A stretch of DNA of 8,286 nucleotides from Treponema sp. (GCA_031279925.1 JAITHQ010000264.1:1-8286); one strand, 5' to 3'. Positions 1-7,352 are shown, counted from the stretch's first letter. Notes: a model not told the origin generated them from the letters alone. A program made the numbers and translations.

Positions 1-375
1 TCAGGGGATTTTCTCCGTTCCAAGGGCTACGAGTTAATGTGTACCATTCTTGATACATTTGATGACATCGACGTTATTTTTTCGCATAACGACGGCATGA
101 CCCTTGGCGCGATTGACGCCATGAAAGAGCGGGACATACAGCCCGGCAGGGACATTGTTATCGTAACCATTGACGCGGAACAGGCCGCCATAGACGCCCT
201 AAAGCGCGGCGAAGTTAACTGTGTGGTTGAATGTAACCCCAAGCAGGGGCCGGATATTATGCGGCTTGCCGGACATCTGGCGCGGGGGGAACCAATTCCC
301 CGGATAAGCTACATGAACGAAGAGGTGTTCAGCGAAGACGATGATCTTTCGCTCATTCCGCCGCGGGGATACTGA
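1..375 (+). CDS. Periplasmic sugar-binding protein, YtfQ/LacI-type fold, C-terminal part (5' end outside window)
   Basis: This is the C-terminal 124 residues of a type I periplasmic sugar-binding protein; the reading frame is open from base 1, so the gene begins upstream. The first visible residues, SGDFLRSKGYELM, resemble from memory the matching stretch of E. coli YtfQ (SGDFTRSKGKEVM). The HNDGMTLGAIDAMK motif near residues 29-42 and VVECNP near 75-80 are typical of the second lobe of galactofuranose/ribose-type binding proteins. The tail is short and ends in PPRGY, unlike the lysine-rich tail of transport-type YtfQ. The stop lies one base before the histidine kinase start, so the two are co-transcribed and probably translationally coupled. 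No permease or ATPase follows on this strand. I therefore infer a sensory binding protein serving the kinase rather than a transporter subunit. It could still also feed a transporter. Family is confident; ligand and sensory role are inference. Confidence 0.85.
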   Translation, partial: SGDFLRSKGYELMCTILDTFDDIDVIFSHNDGMTLGAIDAMKERDIQPGRDIVIVTIDAEQAAIDALKRGEVNCVVECNPKQGPDIMRLAGHLARGEPIPRISYMNEEVFSEDDDLSLIPPRGY

Positions 376-376
376 C

Positions 377-1840
377 ATGACCAAGCCAGCAAAGAAACCG
401 GGCCTTATCAAGCGTTTTATCATCAGCGCCAGTATTATTAAAACCATTAAAACTTCCCATATCATTATTATATTTTTGCTGCTGGTTCCCCTGCTGTTAA
501 GCATAATAGTAACACTTTTTAATACCATTAGTTATGACCGGCTTATTAGCAATGTTGATAAAACAAACCGGCTTAATCAAATTGTAAAAACGGAAATTGC
601 CGATGAACTGTGGGATATTGTGGCGGGAAATAAATCTTTTGCATCAGGCGATCAGTACCGGATAATAGAACGGATAAGCCGCCAGCTTGAAGATATAATG
701 AGTACTACCCGTTCTCCGGCGGCGCTGGAAGTGGCGGGCCGGGCGCTGAATACCCTGACCCGTTATGTCAACCGGCTGGGCGTACAGATGGAACAGCAGT
801 ACCCCGTTATTGAAAACGAGCGTATGCTGGACGAAATCAGGGGCGTATCGGCGCTGGTCTCCGACATTTTGCAGAATTTCATCGTGCTTGAAATCGAATC
901 CGCCGCCGCCGAAAGCAGAAGGATAAAGGCGCGGGCCTCCGCCATCGGCATTGCGGAAATTGCCATCATTATTTTTGCCCTGTTCTTTTCGGTGTTTGTG
1001 CAGGCATCGGTAGCAAAAAGCGTGGATACATCCATTGGTTCGCTGGTGGCCCTTTCCGGCTCAATCGCCGAGGGGAATCTGGATGCCCGCGCGGAACTGC
1101 CCCATGTGCGGGAACTGGAAAACCTTACCGAGAACCTCAATATTATGGCGGGAAAAATAAAAACTTTAATAGAAGAAAATATCCGCGAACAGCGGAATTT
1201 ACAGAAATCGGAAATGAAGGCGCTGCAGGCCCAAATTACCCCGCATTTTTTGTACAATACGCTGGATTCAATTGTCTGGCTTGCCGAGGGAAACCGCAAG
1301 GAGCAGGTTATTTCAATTACCCGTGCCTTTTCGGATTTTTTTAGAATTTCGCTTAACAGCGGCAACGAATGGGTCAGGGTGCAGGATGAACTGAAACATA
1401 TTGAAAGTTATCTTACGATTCAAAAAATCCGTTACCGCGATATTCTGGATTATTCCATCGAATATGAAAGCGTTATGGAACAGCGGACCATACTGAAACT
1501 GCTGCTGCAGCCGCTGGTGGAAAACGCCCTGTACCACGGCATCAAAAACAAACGGGGCATGGGACGCATTACCGTGCGGGGCTGGCTGGAGGCGGACAAT
1601 GGCCCAGGCGCAGAGCGCCTCTGTTTCAGCGTTGCAGATAACGGTATCGGCATGACCGCAGGACAGCTTGCGGCGCTACGGGAACAGCCACGCTCTTCTC
1701 CCGGCCAGTCTTACGGGCTGTACAATGTGTGCAAGCGTTTGGAACTGTACTACAACGAGAGCGGCCTTTTGAATATTGAAAGCGTTTACCGGGAAGGAAC
1801 TACGGTCACTTTAAGGATTCCGGTGGTGGATAATGTATAA
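377..1840 (+). CDS. Membrane sensor histidine kinase, YesM/LytS type (HAMP, His_kinase, HATPase_c)
   Basis: A 487-residue inner-membrane sensor kinase. Transmembrane segment 1 is at about residues 28-50, followed by an extracytoplasmic region (about 51-187) that looks almost wholly helical. Segment 2 is at about 188-209 and a HAMP linker at about 210-262. The phosphorylation motif ITPHFLYNTLD places the phosphate-accepting histidine at about residue 290. The ATP-binding part shows an N box, LVENALYHG (380-388), DNGIG (421-425) and GLYNVCKRL (447-455). This is the YesM-type arrangement, which usually pairs with a YesN-type AraC regulator, and one follows directly. I chose ATG 377 over the in-frame ATG at 341. 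Position 377 has GGGGA seven bases upstream and sits one base after the preceding stop, whereas 341 would lie inside the upstream gene. The sensor domain has no ligand-binding fold I recognise, consistent with signalling through a separate binding protein. The 3' end overlaps the regulator gene by 8 bases. Confidence 0.93.
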   Translation: MTKPAKKPGLIKRFIISASIIKTIKTSHIIIIFLLLVPLLLSIIVTLFNTISYDRLISNVDKTNRLNQIVKTEIADELWDIVAGNKSFASGDQYRIIERISRQLEDIMSTTRSPAALEVAGRALNTLTRYVNRLGVQMEQQYPVIENERMLDEIRGVSALVSDILQNFIVLEIESAAAESRRIKARASAIGIAEIAIIIFALFFSVFVQASVAKSVDTSIGSLVALSGSIAEGNLDARAELPHVRELENLTENLNIMAGKIKTLIEENIREQRNLQKSEMKALQAQITPHFLYNTLDSIVWLAEGNRKEQVISITRAFSDFFRISLNSGNEWVRVQDELKHIESYLTIQKIRYRDILDYSIEYESVMEQRTILKLLLQPLVENALYHGIKNKRGMGRITVRGWLEADNGPGAERLCFSVADNGIGMTAGQLAALREQPRSSPGQSYGLYNVCKRLELYYNESGLLNIESVYREGTTVTLRIPVVDNV

Positions 1841-3446
1841 AGTTTTTCTGGTAGAAGATGAAATTGTCGTCCGCGAGGGAATACGGAACAGTATCCCCTG
1901 GGACGAAACTGCCTACACGCTGGCCGGGGAAGCGCCTGACGGTGAAATGGCCCTGTCAATGATTCAGGACATCAAGCCCGATATTCTGATAACCGATATA
2001 CGCATGCCCTTTATGGACGGCCTTGCCCTTTCCCGTATTGTTAAAAAAACGCTTCCGTGGATAAAAATTATTATTCTTTCGGGCCATGATGAATTTGAAT
2101 ATGCCCGCGAAGCAATTTCACTTGGCGTGGAGGAGTACCTGCTTAAGCCGCTTTCCTCGCGGGAGATGCTCCGGGCGCTTGATAAAATCGCCAAAAGGAT
2201 TGACGAGGAAAAGCAGAGCCTGCTTAGCATAGAAAACCTGAAAGCGCAGGTGCGCTCATCAGCGCTGACGCTACGGGACAAGTGGCTTTCCGATTTTGTA
2301 AACGGCAAAATTTCCCCGGCGGACGCGGCGGAACAGGCAGGTGAATTTGGCGTTGACCTTTTGGCCCGGTCATACATTGCCGCGCTTGTCGGGATAGCCG
2401 GTTTAGGCGAAGGGGAAGCGCAGGCCGGTTCTGTTAGAACCATTATCGATTCGGTTATGGGGCAGTACGGCGGCAGTATCTGGTTTCCCGAAAATGAAAA
2501 ACGTTTTGTACTGATTATCAAAAGCGACCAGAGCGGCGGTTCCGGCCTGCTGCAGGAAACGGCCTACACAGCGGCCAGGGCAATCAAGCACGAGGCTGAA
2601 CGCGGCGGCTGTGTCATTGCCGCGGGAATCGGCGTACCCGTTGAACGGTTAGGCGAAATTAACCGCTCGTATTCCACGGCTTTGCGGATTCTTGATTATG
2701 AAACCGCCAACGGGCTTGCCCAGATTGCCGACAGCAGTCTGCTGCCGGAAGGGGAGGGCCTCTTTGACCCTGCGGGCCTGCTTAACATTGACGGCGATTT
2801 ATTTTTTACCAAAATAAAATACGCGGCAAAAAAAGACATCGATTCTATTGTGGCGGAATATACGGCAATGCTGGGAAACAGTTTTGGCGAAAATCCTGTG
2901 CTGGTGTATTTTCTGTTTGGCGAGATAATTGTCGCCGCCTCAAAAATTGTTGAAAGCCTTGGCGGTGATATTAAGGCAATTGCCCCCTTCAGTTTGAAAC
3001 AGGAGGACATTCAGCACATTGCCGCTTCCCGCGATGTGTTTGCGGACAAAATAAAAAGCCTCCTGGCGGCGGCGATTGAATTCCGCGATTCCCGCACTGC
3101 CGGACGTTATCAGTCGGTGATTGTCCGGGCGCGGGAGTATATCGATCAGCATTTTTCCGAGGCGGGTTTGTCGCTGTATTCAACGGCGGCGCATGTGGGG
3201 ATCAGCCCGAATCATTTAAGCACGGTCTTCGCCCAGGAAACCGGAGAAAATTTTATTGAATACCTTACCCGGGTACGGATTGAGCGGGCAAAACAGCTCT
3301 TGAAAAATACCGCCATGAAAAGCGCCAGCATTGCCTACGAAACGGGTTTCAGCGATCCGCATTATTTCAGTTCTATTTTCAAAAAGAATACCGGTATGTC
3401 GCCCAGAGATTACCGGGCCAACGCAGCGGCATCTACGGAGCAATAG
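1833..3446 (+). CDS. AraC-family response regulator, YesN type
   Basis: A 537-residue cytoplasmic response regulator and likely DNA-binding activator, partner of the kinase just upstream. The receiver domain (about 1-120) has the acidic pair E8-D9, the phosphate-accepting D55 in ITDIRMP, S83 in ILSGHDEFEYA and K105 in LLKP, so it looks fully functional. A charged, probably coiled helix (about 115-150) leads into a long middle region. The part from about 165 to 300 resembles the degenerate GGDEF-like domain found in YesN proteins, with SYSTALRILDY as the usual recognisable helix. The C-terminal AraC domain (about 429-528) contains both helix-turn-helix units, around residues 447-468 and 498-518, the second including SIAYETGFSDPHYFSSIFKK. 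The ATG lies within the kinase stop region (ATGTATAA) with only a weak ribosome site (GGTGG, plus AAGGA 15 bases away), so translational coupling is likely. A plausible target is the convergent importer operon, but no operator was identified. Confidence 0.94.
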   Translation: MYKVFLVEDEIVVREGIRNSIPWDETAYTLAGEAPDGEMALSMIQDIKPDILITDIRMPFMDGLALSRIVKKTLPWIKIIILSGHDEFEYAREAISLGVEEYLLKPLSSREMLRALDKIAKRIDEEKQSLLSIENLKAQVRSSALTLRDKWLSDFVNGKISPADAAEQAGEFGVDLLARSYIAALVGIAGLGEGEAQAGSVRTIIDSVMGQYGGSIWFPENEKRFVLIIKSDQSGGSGLLQETAYTAARAIKHEAERGGCVIAAGIGVPVERLGEINRSYSTALRILDYETANGLAQIADSSLLPEGEGLFDPAGLLNIDGDLFFTKIKYAAKKDIDSIVAEYTAMLGNSFGENPVLVYFLFGEIIVAASKIVESLGGDIKAIAPFSLKQEDIQHIAASRDVFADKIKSLLAAAIEFRDSRTAGRYQSVIVRAREYIDQHFSEAGLSLYSTAAHVGISPNHLSTVFAQETGENFIEYLTRVRIERAKQLLKNTAMKSASIAYETGFSDPHYFSSIFKKNTGMSPRDYRANAAASTEQ

Positions 3447-3469
3447 GTCCCGCTGATTAAATTACATTG

Positions 3470-3520
3470 AAACCACGGAAGGCACGGAAATAGACTCAAT
3501 TCCGCGTTTTTCCGTGGTTT
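3470..3520. terminator. Probable bidirectional terminator between convergent operons; CACGGAA inverted repeat
   Basis: An 11-bp perfect inverted repeat, AAACCACGGAA (3470-3480) against TTCCGTGGTTT (3510-3520), encloses a second 5-bp stem, CGGAA (3485-3489) with TTCCG (3500-3504). It starts 23 bases after the regulator stop and ends 53 bases before the last permease codon on the other strand, where transcription from both sides should end. There is no long U tract; only three Us end the stem on either strand, so strict Rho-independent termination is uncertain. Each arm is itself two copies of a short unit (CACGGAA twice on the left, TTCCGcG and TTCCGTG on the right). It might therefore belong to a dispersed intergenic repeat family. 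Confidence 0.6.
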
Positions 3521-3527
3521 GATACGA

Positions 3528-3557
3528 TATGAATAAATCAGTGCTGCTTTATTCGTA
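3528..3557. repeat. AT-rich inverted repeat (second hairpin in the convergent spacer)
   Basis: GAATAAA (3531-3537) is exactly complementary to TTTATTC (3548-3554) around a 10-base loop. On the plus strand the stem can extend to 10 pairs through one G-U pair (3528-3530 with 3555-3557). It lies 17 to 46 bases beyond the last stop codon of the minus-strand importer operon, so it could act as an RNA 3'-end structure for that transcript. The stem is weak and no U tract follows, so this is only a possible role. Confidence 0.35.
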
Positions 3558-3573
3558 CGGCGGCCTTGGTTGA

Positions 3574-4626
3574 TTAAACTCTGGGAAAACGGCGTCTGTT
3601 TCTGTATGCCAATATAATGCTTTGCAACACAATGAAAAAGCACAGCATGGCGCCGGTGGTAATACCCTGCCACCACGGCCCCTTAAGCCTGAGGGCGACA
3701 ACAATGTTATTAATTGTTCCCTGTGAAAGCACGCCAAAGAGGGTTCCGATAATATTGCCGACGCCGCCTGACAGCAAGGTTCCGCCAATAATTGATGCCG
3801 CAATAGCTTTCATTTCCGCGCCGGTAGCCTGTGTAACAGAGCCCGACCCGGTATGCATAAGATATACATACCCGCCCATCCCGGCCAACAAGCCGCAAAG
3901 CAGATAGGAGCATAACTTGGTGCGTTTAACATTGATGCCCAGCATTAACGCGCTTTGAATGTTGCCGCCGACGGCATACAGATTACGCCCAAATCTGGTC
4001 CATTTAAGAATACAAAAGACAATACCTACGGTCATCAGCGCGATTACAACGCCTAACTCTATTCTTGCGTCAATATAATTGCCATTTCTGGCCTCGTAAC
4101 CAAGCCCGGGAATGGTAATTTCTATATTCTTCAACGCGTTAAACAGTTCATTTTTTACGGAACGGGGTTTCACCTCAACCATTGTCGTCGCGCCTCTGGC
4201 GAAGAACATACCGGCAAGAGTTACAATAAACGGCTGAATCTCCAGATAGGAAATTAACAGACCCTGAATAATGCCGAACGCAAGCCCTATACCAAGCGCC
4301 AATACCAATGAACCGAAAATACCAAAGCCTTTATCGTCAAGGCAGACCACACAGCTCATACACACCAAAGCGGTTATGCCGCCCACTGAAATATCTATGC
4401 CGCCGCCGACCATAACAACGCTCAGTCCGCAGGCAAGAATAATAAGCGCCGCGTTCTCGTTAAAGAGATTTAAGAATTGCTGCGGCCGGGTAAAACCGCC
4501 GCCAAAGGCGAATATGGAAAAAATGTACATGGCGGCAAAAATGCAAACCGTTACGGCAAGCAGCAGGCTGGTATCCGTAAGGGGTTCCCGTTTTCCCGCG
4601 CCGGGAAGGGAGTCAGCCTTGAGCAT
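3574..4626 (-). CDS. yjfF: Sugar ABC importer permease, YjfF-like (galactofuranose-type)
   Basis: A 350-residue hydrophobic inner-membrane permease (BPD_transp_2 family) forming half of the transmembrane channel of a sugar importer. Recognisable blocks are VMVGGGIDISVGG (71-83), IQPFIVTLAGMFFARG (130-145), the segment that contacts the ATPase, GRNLYAVGGN (213-222), and IIGGTLLSGGVG (279-290) followed by TLFGVLSQG. From memory, E. coli YjfF has nearly the same LAGMFF.RG and IGGTLLSGGVG blocks and is slightly shorter (about 331 residues). A soluble N-terminal tail of about 18 residues precedes the first membrane helix. The start is supported by GGAGG nine bases upstream. The gene overlaps the YtfT-like gene by 14 bases and is last in the importer operon. 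The specific substrate is inferred from family likeness and from the full four-gene match; related pentose or hexose uptake cannot be excluded. Confidence 0.9.
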   Translation of the reverse strand: MLKADSLPGAGKREPLTDTSLLLAVTVCIFAAMYIFSIFAFGGGFTRPQQFLNLFNENAALIILACGLSVVMVGGGIDISVGGITALVCMSCVVCLDDKGFGIFGSLVLALGIGLAFGIIQGLLISYLEIQPFIVTLAGMFFARGATTMVEVKPRSVKNELFNALKNIEITIPGLGYEARNGNYIDARIELGVVIALMTVGIVFCILKWTRFGRNLYAVGGNIQSALMLGINVKRTKLCSYLLCGLLAGMGGYVYLMHTGSGSVTQATGAEMKAIAASIIGGTLLSGGVGNIIGTLFGVLSQGTINNIVVALRLKGPWWQGITTGAMLCFFIVLQSIILAYRNRRRFPRV

Positions 4627-5758
4627 GGCGGGTATCCTCCTTCGCGGCGGCAGAGGGTTTTGACGCCGAATATTTGCCCCACTTGCTGCCGATCATATTC
4701 TTAACAACAGGCGAGCTGATAACGACAATAACGATGATAACTACCGCCTTGAACGCCTTAAGGGAATCCGAGCTGACCCCTGCCGCGTACAGGGTTATCA
4801 TCAGGGCTTGAATGGTATAGGCGCCTATTACGGAGCCAACCATGCTGAATTTACCGCCGCCGAGTACATTCCCGCCGATGGCGACGGCTAAGATCGCGTC
4901 CATCTCAATATCGGCGGCGATAGTTGTGTGGTTGATTGTGGCGTTTCTGCTGACCTTGATGAAAGCGGCCACCGCAACGCAGAGCCCCGTTATGACATAC
5001 GCCAAAAACTTGATAAATACCGGGTTGAGCCCGTTTAAGCGCGCTGATTTTTCGTTTATCCCCACCGCCTGCGTGTACAGGCCAAGATTGGTACATTGTA
5101 ATACCAGGGCCATTATTATCATACAGGCTATGGTGATAAAAACAGGCGTGGGAACGGGCAGGCCGGGGATAAAATTGCCGAAATATTTGAACTGCGGCTC
5201 TGAGACAATGGGGAGAACACCGCCATTAATCCAATAAGCGATATACCGTCCGGCGGTATACAGTATCAGCGTAGCGACCATCGGTTGAATTTTAAATACG
5301 GCAACCAGAGCGCCGTTGAACGCCCCAAAAATCATCGCGACTATACAGCCCGCCAAAAAAGCGACAATTATAGGCGATTGCATTAATTCGGGGGCAACCT
5401 GATCTCCGCAGAGAATTCTCAGCATAACGCTGCCCGCTATGGCGATACCGGCGCCCACGCTGATGTCCTGCCCGCCCGAAGCTGCCGTTACCAGCGTCAT
5501 GCCCAGGGCCAATATCGCAAGTTCGGAGGCGTTGTCGATAATACTGATTATATTTCCGGCCAAAACGGTATTGCCGGCGTTGTTTACGGTGGTAGCAATT
5601 CTGAAAAACCCGAGGTTTGTAATCAGGTTAAACAGGAATATCAAAAACAGGCCCAAAAACGGAATAATCAAATGTGATTTTACCAGGTCTTTGACCTTTC
5701 GGTGAATGGCGCGCTTGCCCCCTGATTCAGGCAGCTCTTGAGTATGTTCTTTAGCCAT
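4613..5758 (-). CDS. ytfT: Sugar ABC importer permease, YtfT-like (galactofuranose-type)
   Basis: A 381-residue inner-membrane permease, the partner of the YjfF-like subunit; the two would form a heterodimeric channel. Motifs include ALGMTLVTAASGGQDISVGA (residues 84-103), FKIQPMVATLILYTAGR (155-171), the ATPase-contact block AVGINEKSARLNGLN (231-245) and the EMDAILAVAIGGNVLGGG stretch (285-302). E. coli YtfT, from memory, has matching KIQPFVATLIL.VAGR and LDAILAVVIGGGSL.GG segments. Where YtfT and YjfF usually read GGIDLSVG, this protein reads GGQDISVG, with glutamine at residue 97. It is about 40 residues longer than E. coli YtfT because of a charged cytoplasmic N-terminus (about 28 residues) and a polar, alanine-rich C-terminal tail. 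The ATG overlaps the ATPase stop codon by 8 bases (ATGGCTAA), with GGAGG 11 bases upstream, indicating coupled translation. Confidence 0.9.
   Translation of the reverse strand: MAKEHTQELPESGGKRAIHRKVKDLVKSHLIIPFLGLFLIFLFNLITNLGFFRIATTVNNAGNTVLAGNIISIIDNASELAILALGMTLVTAASGGQDISVGAGIAIAGSVMLRILCGDQVAPELMQSPIIVAFLAGCIVAMIFGAFNGALVAVFKIQPMVATLILYTAGRYIAYWINGGVLPIVSEPQFKYFGNFIPGLPVPTPVFITIACMIIMALVLQCTNLGLYTQAVGINEKSARLNGLNPVFIKFLAYVITGLCVAVAAFIKVSRNATINHTTIAADIEMDAILAVAIGGNVLGGGKFSMVGSVIGAYTIQALMITLYAAGVSSDSLKAFKAVVIIVIVVISSPVVKNMIGSKWGKYSASKPSAAAKEDTRHAQG
4636..4640 (-). promoter_or_regulatory. Ribosome binding site of the YjfF-like permease
   Basis: The minus strand reads GGAGG nine bases before the ATG at 4626. 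The site lies inside the end of the YtfT-like coding region. It supports this start despite the 14-base overlap. Confidence 0.7.
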
Positions 5759-7265
5759 TTTCGGCCACGCCTCCCGCGATTGTATGCATTATTTTGTCCT
5801 GCGTCATATCGCCGCCTGTAAGCTCGCCGACAACATGACGGTCCCTCATAACGACCAGGCGGGAACAGGTGCGAAGCATTTCTTCCGTCTCGGATGAAAT
5901 AAAGGTTATACTCATACCCTCTCCGGCAAGTTTGAGCACCAGTTTTTGTATTTCAACCTTAACGGCAATATCAATGCCTCGGGTAGGTTCGTCAAGGATG
6001 AGATACCTGGGGCGCGTCAGCAGCCAGCGCGCCAGAATAACCTTTTGCTGATTGCCGCCCGAAAGCGATCTGATCGGCGTGTCCGCTGACGCTGTTTTTA
6101 TATTCAGCGCCTGTATATATTCATCGGCGAAAGCCTGGGCCTGGGCCCTGGTAAAGGGCTTGAAAAATCCTTTCATAACCTGTAAGGCAAGAATAATGTT
6201 GTCACGCACGGACAGGTCGGCTATGATACCGTCGTTTTTGCGGTCTTCAGGCAAATAGCCTATCCCGTTTTTCATCGCGTCAACCGGCTTCATTATCTTG
6301 ACCGGTTTGCCGTTCATCCGCACAACGCCGCCGGTAACCCTGTCGGCCCCGAAAATGGCGCGAATACTTTCGCTACGCCCGGAACCAAGGAGTCCGGTAA
6401 ACCCGTTAACCTCGCCTTTCCTGATTTGAAAATTAAACGGCTTGACCCCGGCGGCGCTCGACAGTCCGGACGCTTCATATACGGGTTCGTTTTCAAAAGC
6501 CGCCGGCTCCCGGTGGTCTGTCTTCGAAAGATCGCCGAGCTCTTTGCCCATCATCCTGGAAACAAGTTCAACACGGGGCAAATGGTTAATGTCATATTCA
6601 CCGATAAGCTTGCCGTCCCGCAGAACCGTGATTCGGTCACACACCTCGTATACCTGTTCAAGAAAGTGGGTAACAAAAACAATGCCGACGCCGCGGTTTT
6701 TGAGGCCGCGCATCAGGGCGAACAGTTTCGCAACCTCATGGTCGCCAAGCGATGAAGTAGGCTCGTCCAGTATCAGCGCCTTACATTCCATATCAACCGC
6801 ACGGGCAATCGCGACCATTTGCTGTACCGCCAGGGAACAGTTCGCCAGTTGCTGGGCGGGCTTGGCGGGTATGCCGAGATTATCAAGTATGGCTTTGGCT
6901 TTCTTTCTCATTGCGCCCCAATGTACCAAACGGTACTTGCCGCGCCCGATGAACATATTCTCGGCAACGGTTAAATTGGGGCACAGCGTAATCTCCTGAT
7001 AAACCGTGCTGATACCCAGGGCTTGAGCTTCCTGCGGCGATTTAATGTTTACCGCCTTGTCAATCCCCTCAATGAAAATCTGTCCCGTATCCTTGGAGTA
7101 GACTCCGGTCAAAACCTTTATCAAGGTTGACTTGCCGGCCCCGTTCTCGCCCATAAGCGCGTGGATTTCCCCTTTGCGAAGCGTGAAGTCCACATCCTGC
7201 AGGGCGCAGACTCCCGGAAATGCTTTGCATATTTTCCGCATGGTTAATACCGCTTCTTCCCGCAT
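5751..7265 (-). CDS. ytfR: Dual ATP-binding subunit of sugar ABC importer, YtfR-like
   Basis: A 504-residue cytoplasmic ATPase with two fused nucleotide-binding domains, as in YtfR, RbsA and XylG. Domain 1 has Walker A GENGAGKST (39-47), Q90 of the Q loop, Walker B ALILDEPT (163-170) and the switch H200. Its signature is CSLAVQQ (143-149) instead of LSGGQ, a form I recall in YtfR too. Domain 2 (from about 262) has a degenerate Walker A, GLLGSGRSE (291-299), but an intact LSGGNQQK signature (401-408) and YLILDEPTRG (421-430), with serine replacing the switch histidine (ISSE). This one-active-site pattern is usual for the family. Length and sequence match YtfR (PEDRK.DGIIA and NIILALQ blocks). 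One oddity is the D loop of domain 1, SSLG, where aspartate is normal at residue 174. The start at 7265 is preferred over the ATG at residue 9 because of its strong AAGGAG. The gene overlaps the next by 8 bases. Confidence 0.94.
   Translation of the reverse strand: MREEAVLTMRKICKAFPGVCALQDVDFTLRKGEIHALMGENGAGKSTLIKVLTGVYSKDTGQIFIEGIDKAVNIKSPQEAQALGISTVYQEITLCPNLTVAENMFIGRGKYRLVHWGAMRKKAKAILDNLGIPAKPAQQLANCSLAVQQMVAIARAVDMECKALILDEPTSSLGDHEVAKLFALMRGLKNRGVGIVFVTHFLEQVYEVCDRITVLRDGKLIGEYDINHLPRVELVSRMMGKELGDLSKTDHREPAAFENEPVYEASGLSSAAGVKPFNFQIRKGEVNGFTGLLGSGRSESIRAIFGADRVTGGVVRMNGKPVKIMKPVDAMKNGIGYLPEDRKNDGIIADLSVRDNIILALQVMKGFFKPFTRAQAQAFADEYIQALNIKTASADTPIRSLSGGNQQKVILARWLLTRPRYLILDEPTRGIDIAVKVEIQKLVLKLAGEGMSITFISSETEEMLRTCSRLVVMRDRHVVGELTGGDMTQDKIMHTIAGGVAENG
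5770..5774 (-). promoter_or_regulatory. Ribosome binding site of the YtfT-like permease
   Basis: GGAGG on the minus strand lies 11 bases before the ATG at 5758, within the last codons of the ATPase gene. Spacing is a little long but usable, and supports the start that overlaps the ATPase stop. Confidence 0.6.
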
Positions 7266-7273
7266 TAAGCATT

Positions 7274-7279
7274 CTCCTT
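7274..7279 (-). promoter_or_regulatory. Ribosome binding site of the YtfR-like ATPase
   Basis: AAGGAG on the minus strand (within AGAAGGAGA) is eight bases before ATG 7265. It decides between this start and an in-frame ATG eight codons later, which has only a weaker GAAGAAG upstream. It begins 16 bases after the U tract of the upstream hairpin, so ribosome loading depends on RNA that reads through that hairpin or starts below it. Confidence 0.8.
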
Positions 7280-7295
7280 CTTATAGGGGTATAGC

Positions 7296-7346
7296 AAAAA
7301 AACGCGGCGGGTTTGTGGAGAAACCCTCCATACTCCCCGTACCGCG
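7296..7346 (-). terminator. Terminator-like hairpin with U7 tract between binding-protein and ATPase genes (probable partial terminator)
   Basis: On the minus strand, CGCGG (7346-7342), a two-base bulge and CGGG (7339-7336) pair with CCCG (7311-7308) and CCGCG (7307-7303), giving nine mostly G-C pairs closed directly by seven Us (7302-7296). Inside it sits either TGGAG/CTCCA (7330-7326 with 7320-7316) or the longer GGGTTT/AAACCC stem (7326-7321 with 7314-7309). The latter would compete for the CCC of the outer stem. It lies between two genes of the same operon, so I infer incomplete termination that lets only part of the transcripts reach the ATPase and permeases. It would also protect the 3' end of the binding-protein message. 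A regulated attenuator is possible but not shown. Confidence 0.72.
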
Positions 7347-7352
7347 CTGTTT

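Noticed and set aside
341..376. Upstream in-frame ATG for the histidine kinase, adding 12 residues
   Set aside because: It would start inside the binding-protein gene with no good ribosome site; ATG 377 has GGGGA at suitable spacing and sits directly after the upstream stop.
763..1365. 200-codon open frame on the minus strand inside the histidine kinase gene
   Set aside because: It is fully overlapped by a gene with clear kinase motifs, its product is serine- and low-complexity-rich with no recognisable domain, and such frames arise from codon bias on the opposite strand.
1964..2521. 185-codon open frame on the minus strand inside the response regulator gene
   Set aside because: Serine-rich mirror of the receiver and middle domain coding strand, with no domain and no ribosome site; the plus-strand gene explains the region.
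3447..3573. Small RNA gene or short protein in the convergent spacer
   Set aside because: The two hairpins are adequately explained as transcript ends; I see no promoter, and the only open frames here are extensions of shadows of the neighbouring genes.
6442..6999. 185-codon open frame on the plus strand inside the ATPase gene
   Set aside because: Lies opposite the Walker B and signature region of a well-conserved ATPase; the product has no recognisable features.
7266..7300. TATA-like hexamers (TATACC, TATAAG) before the ATPase gene as an internal promoter
   Set aside because: No acceptable -35 box stands at the right distance and the hexamers overlap the terminator tail and ribosome site region, so I cannot support a promoter.
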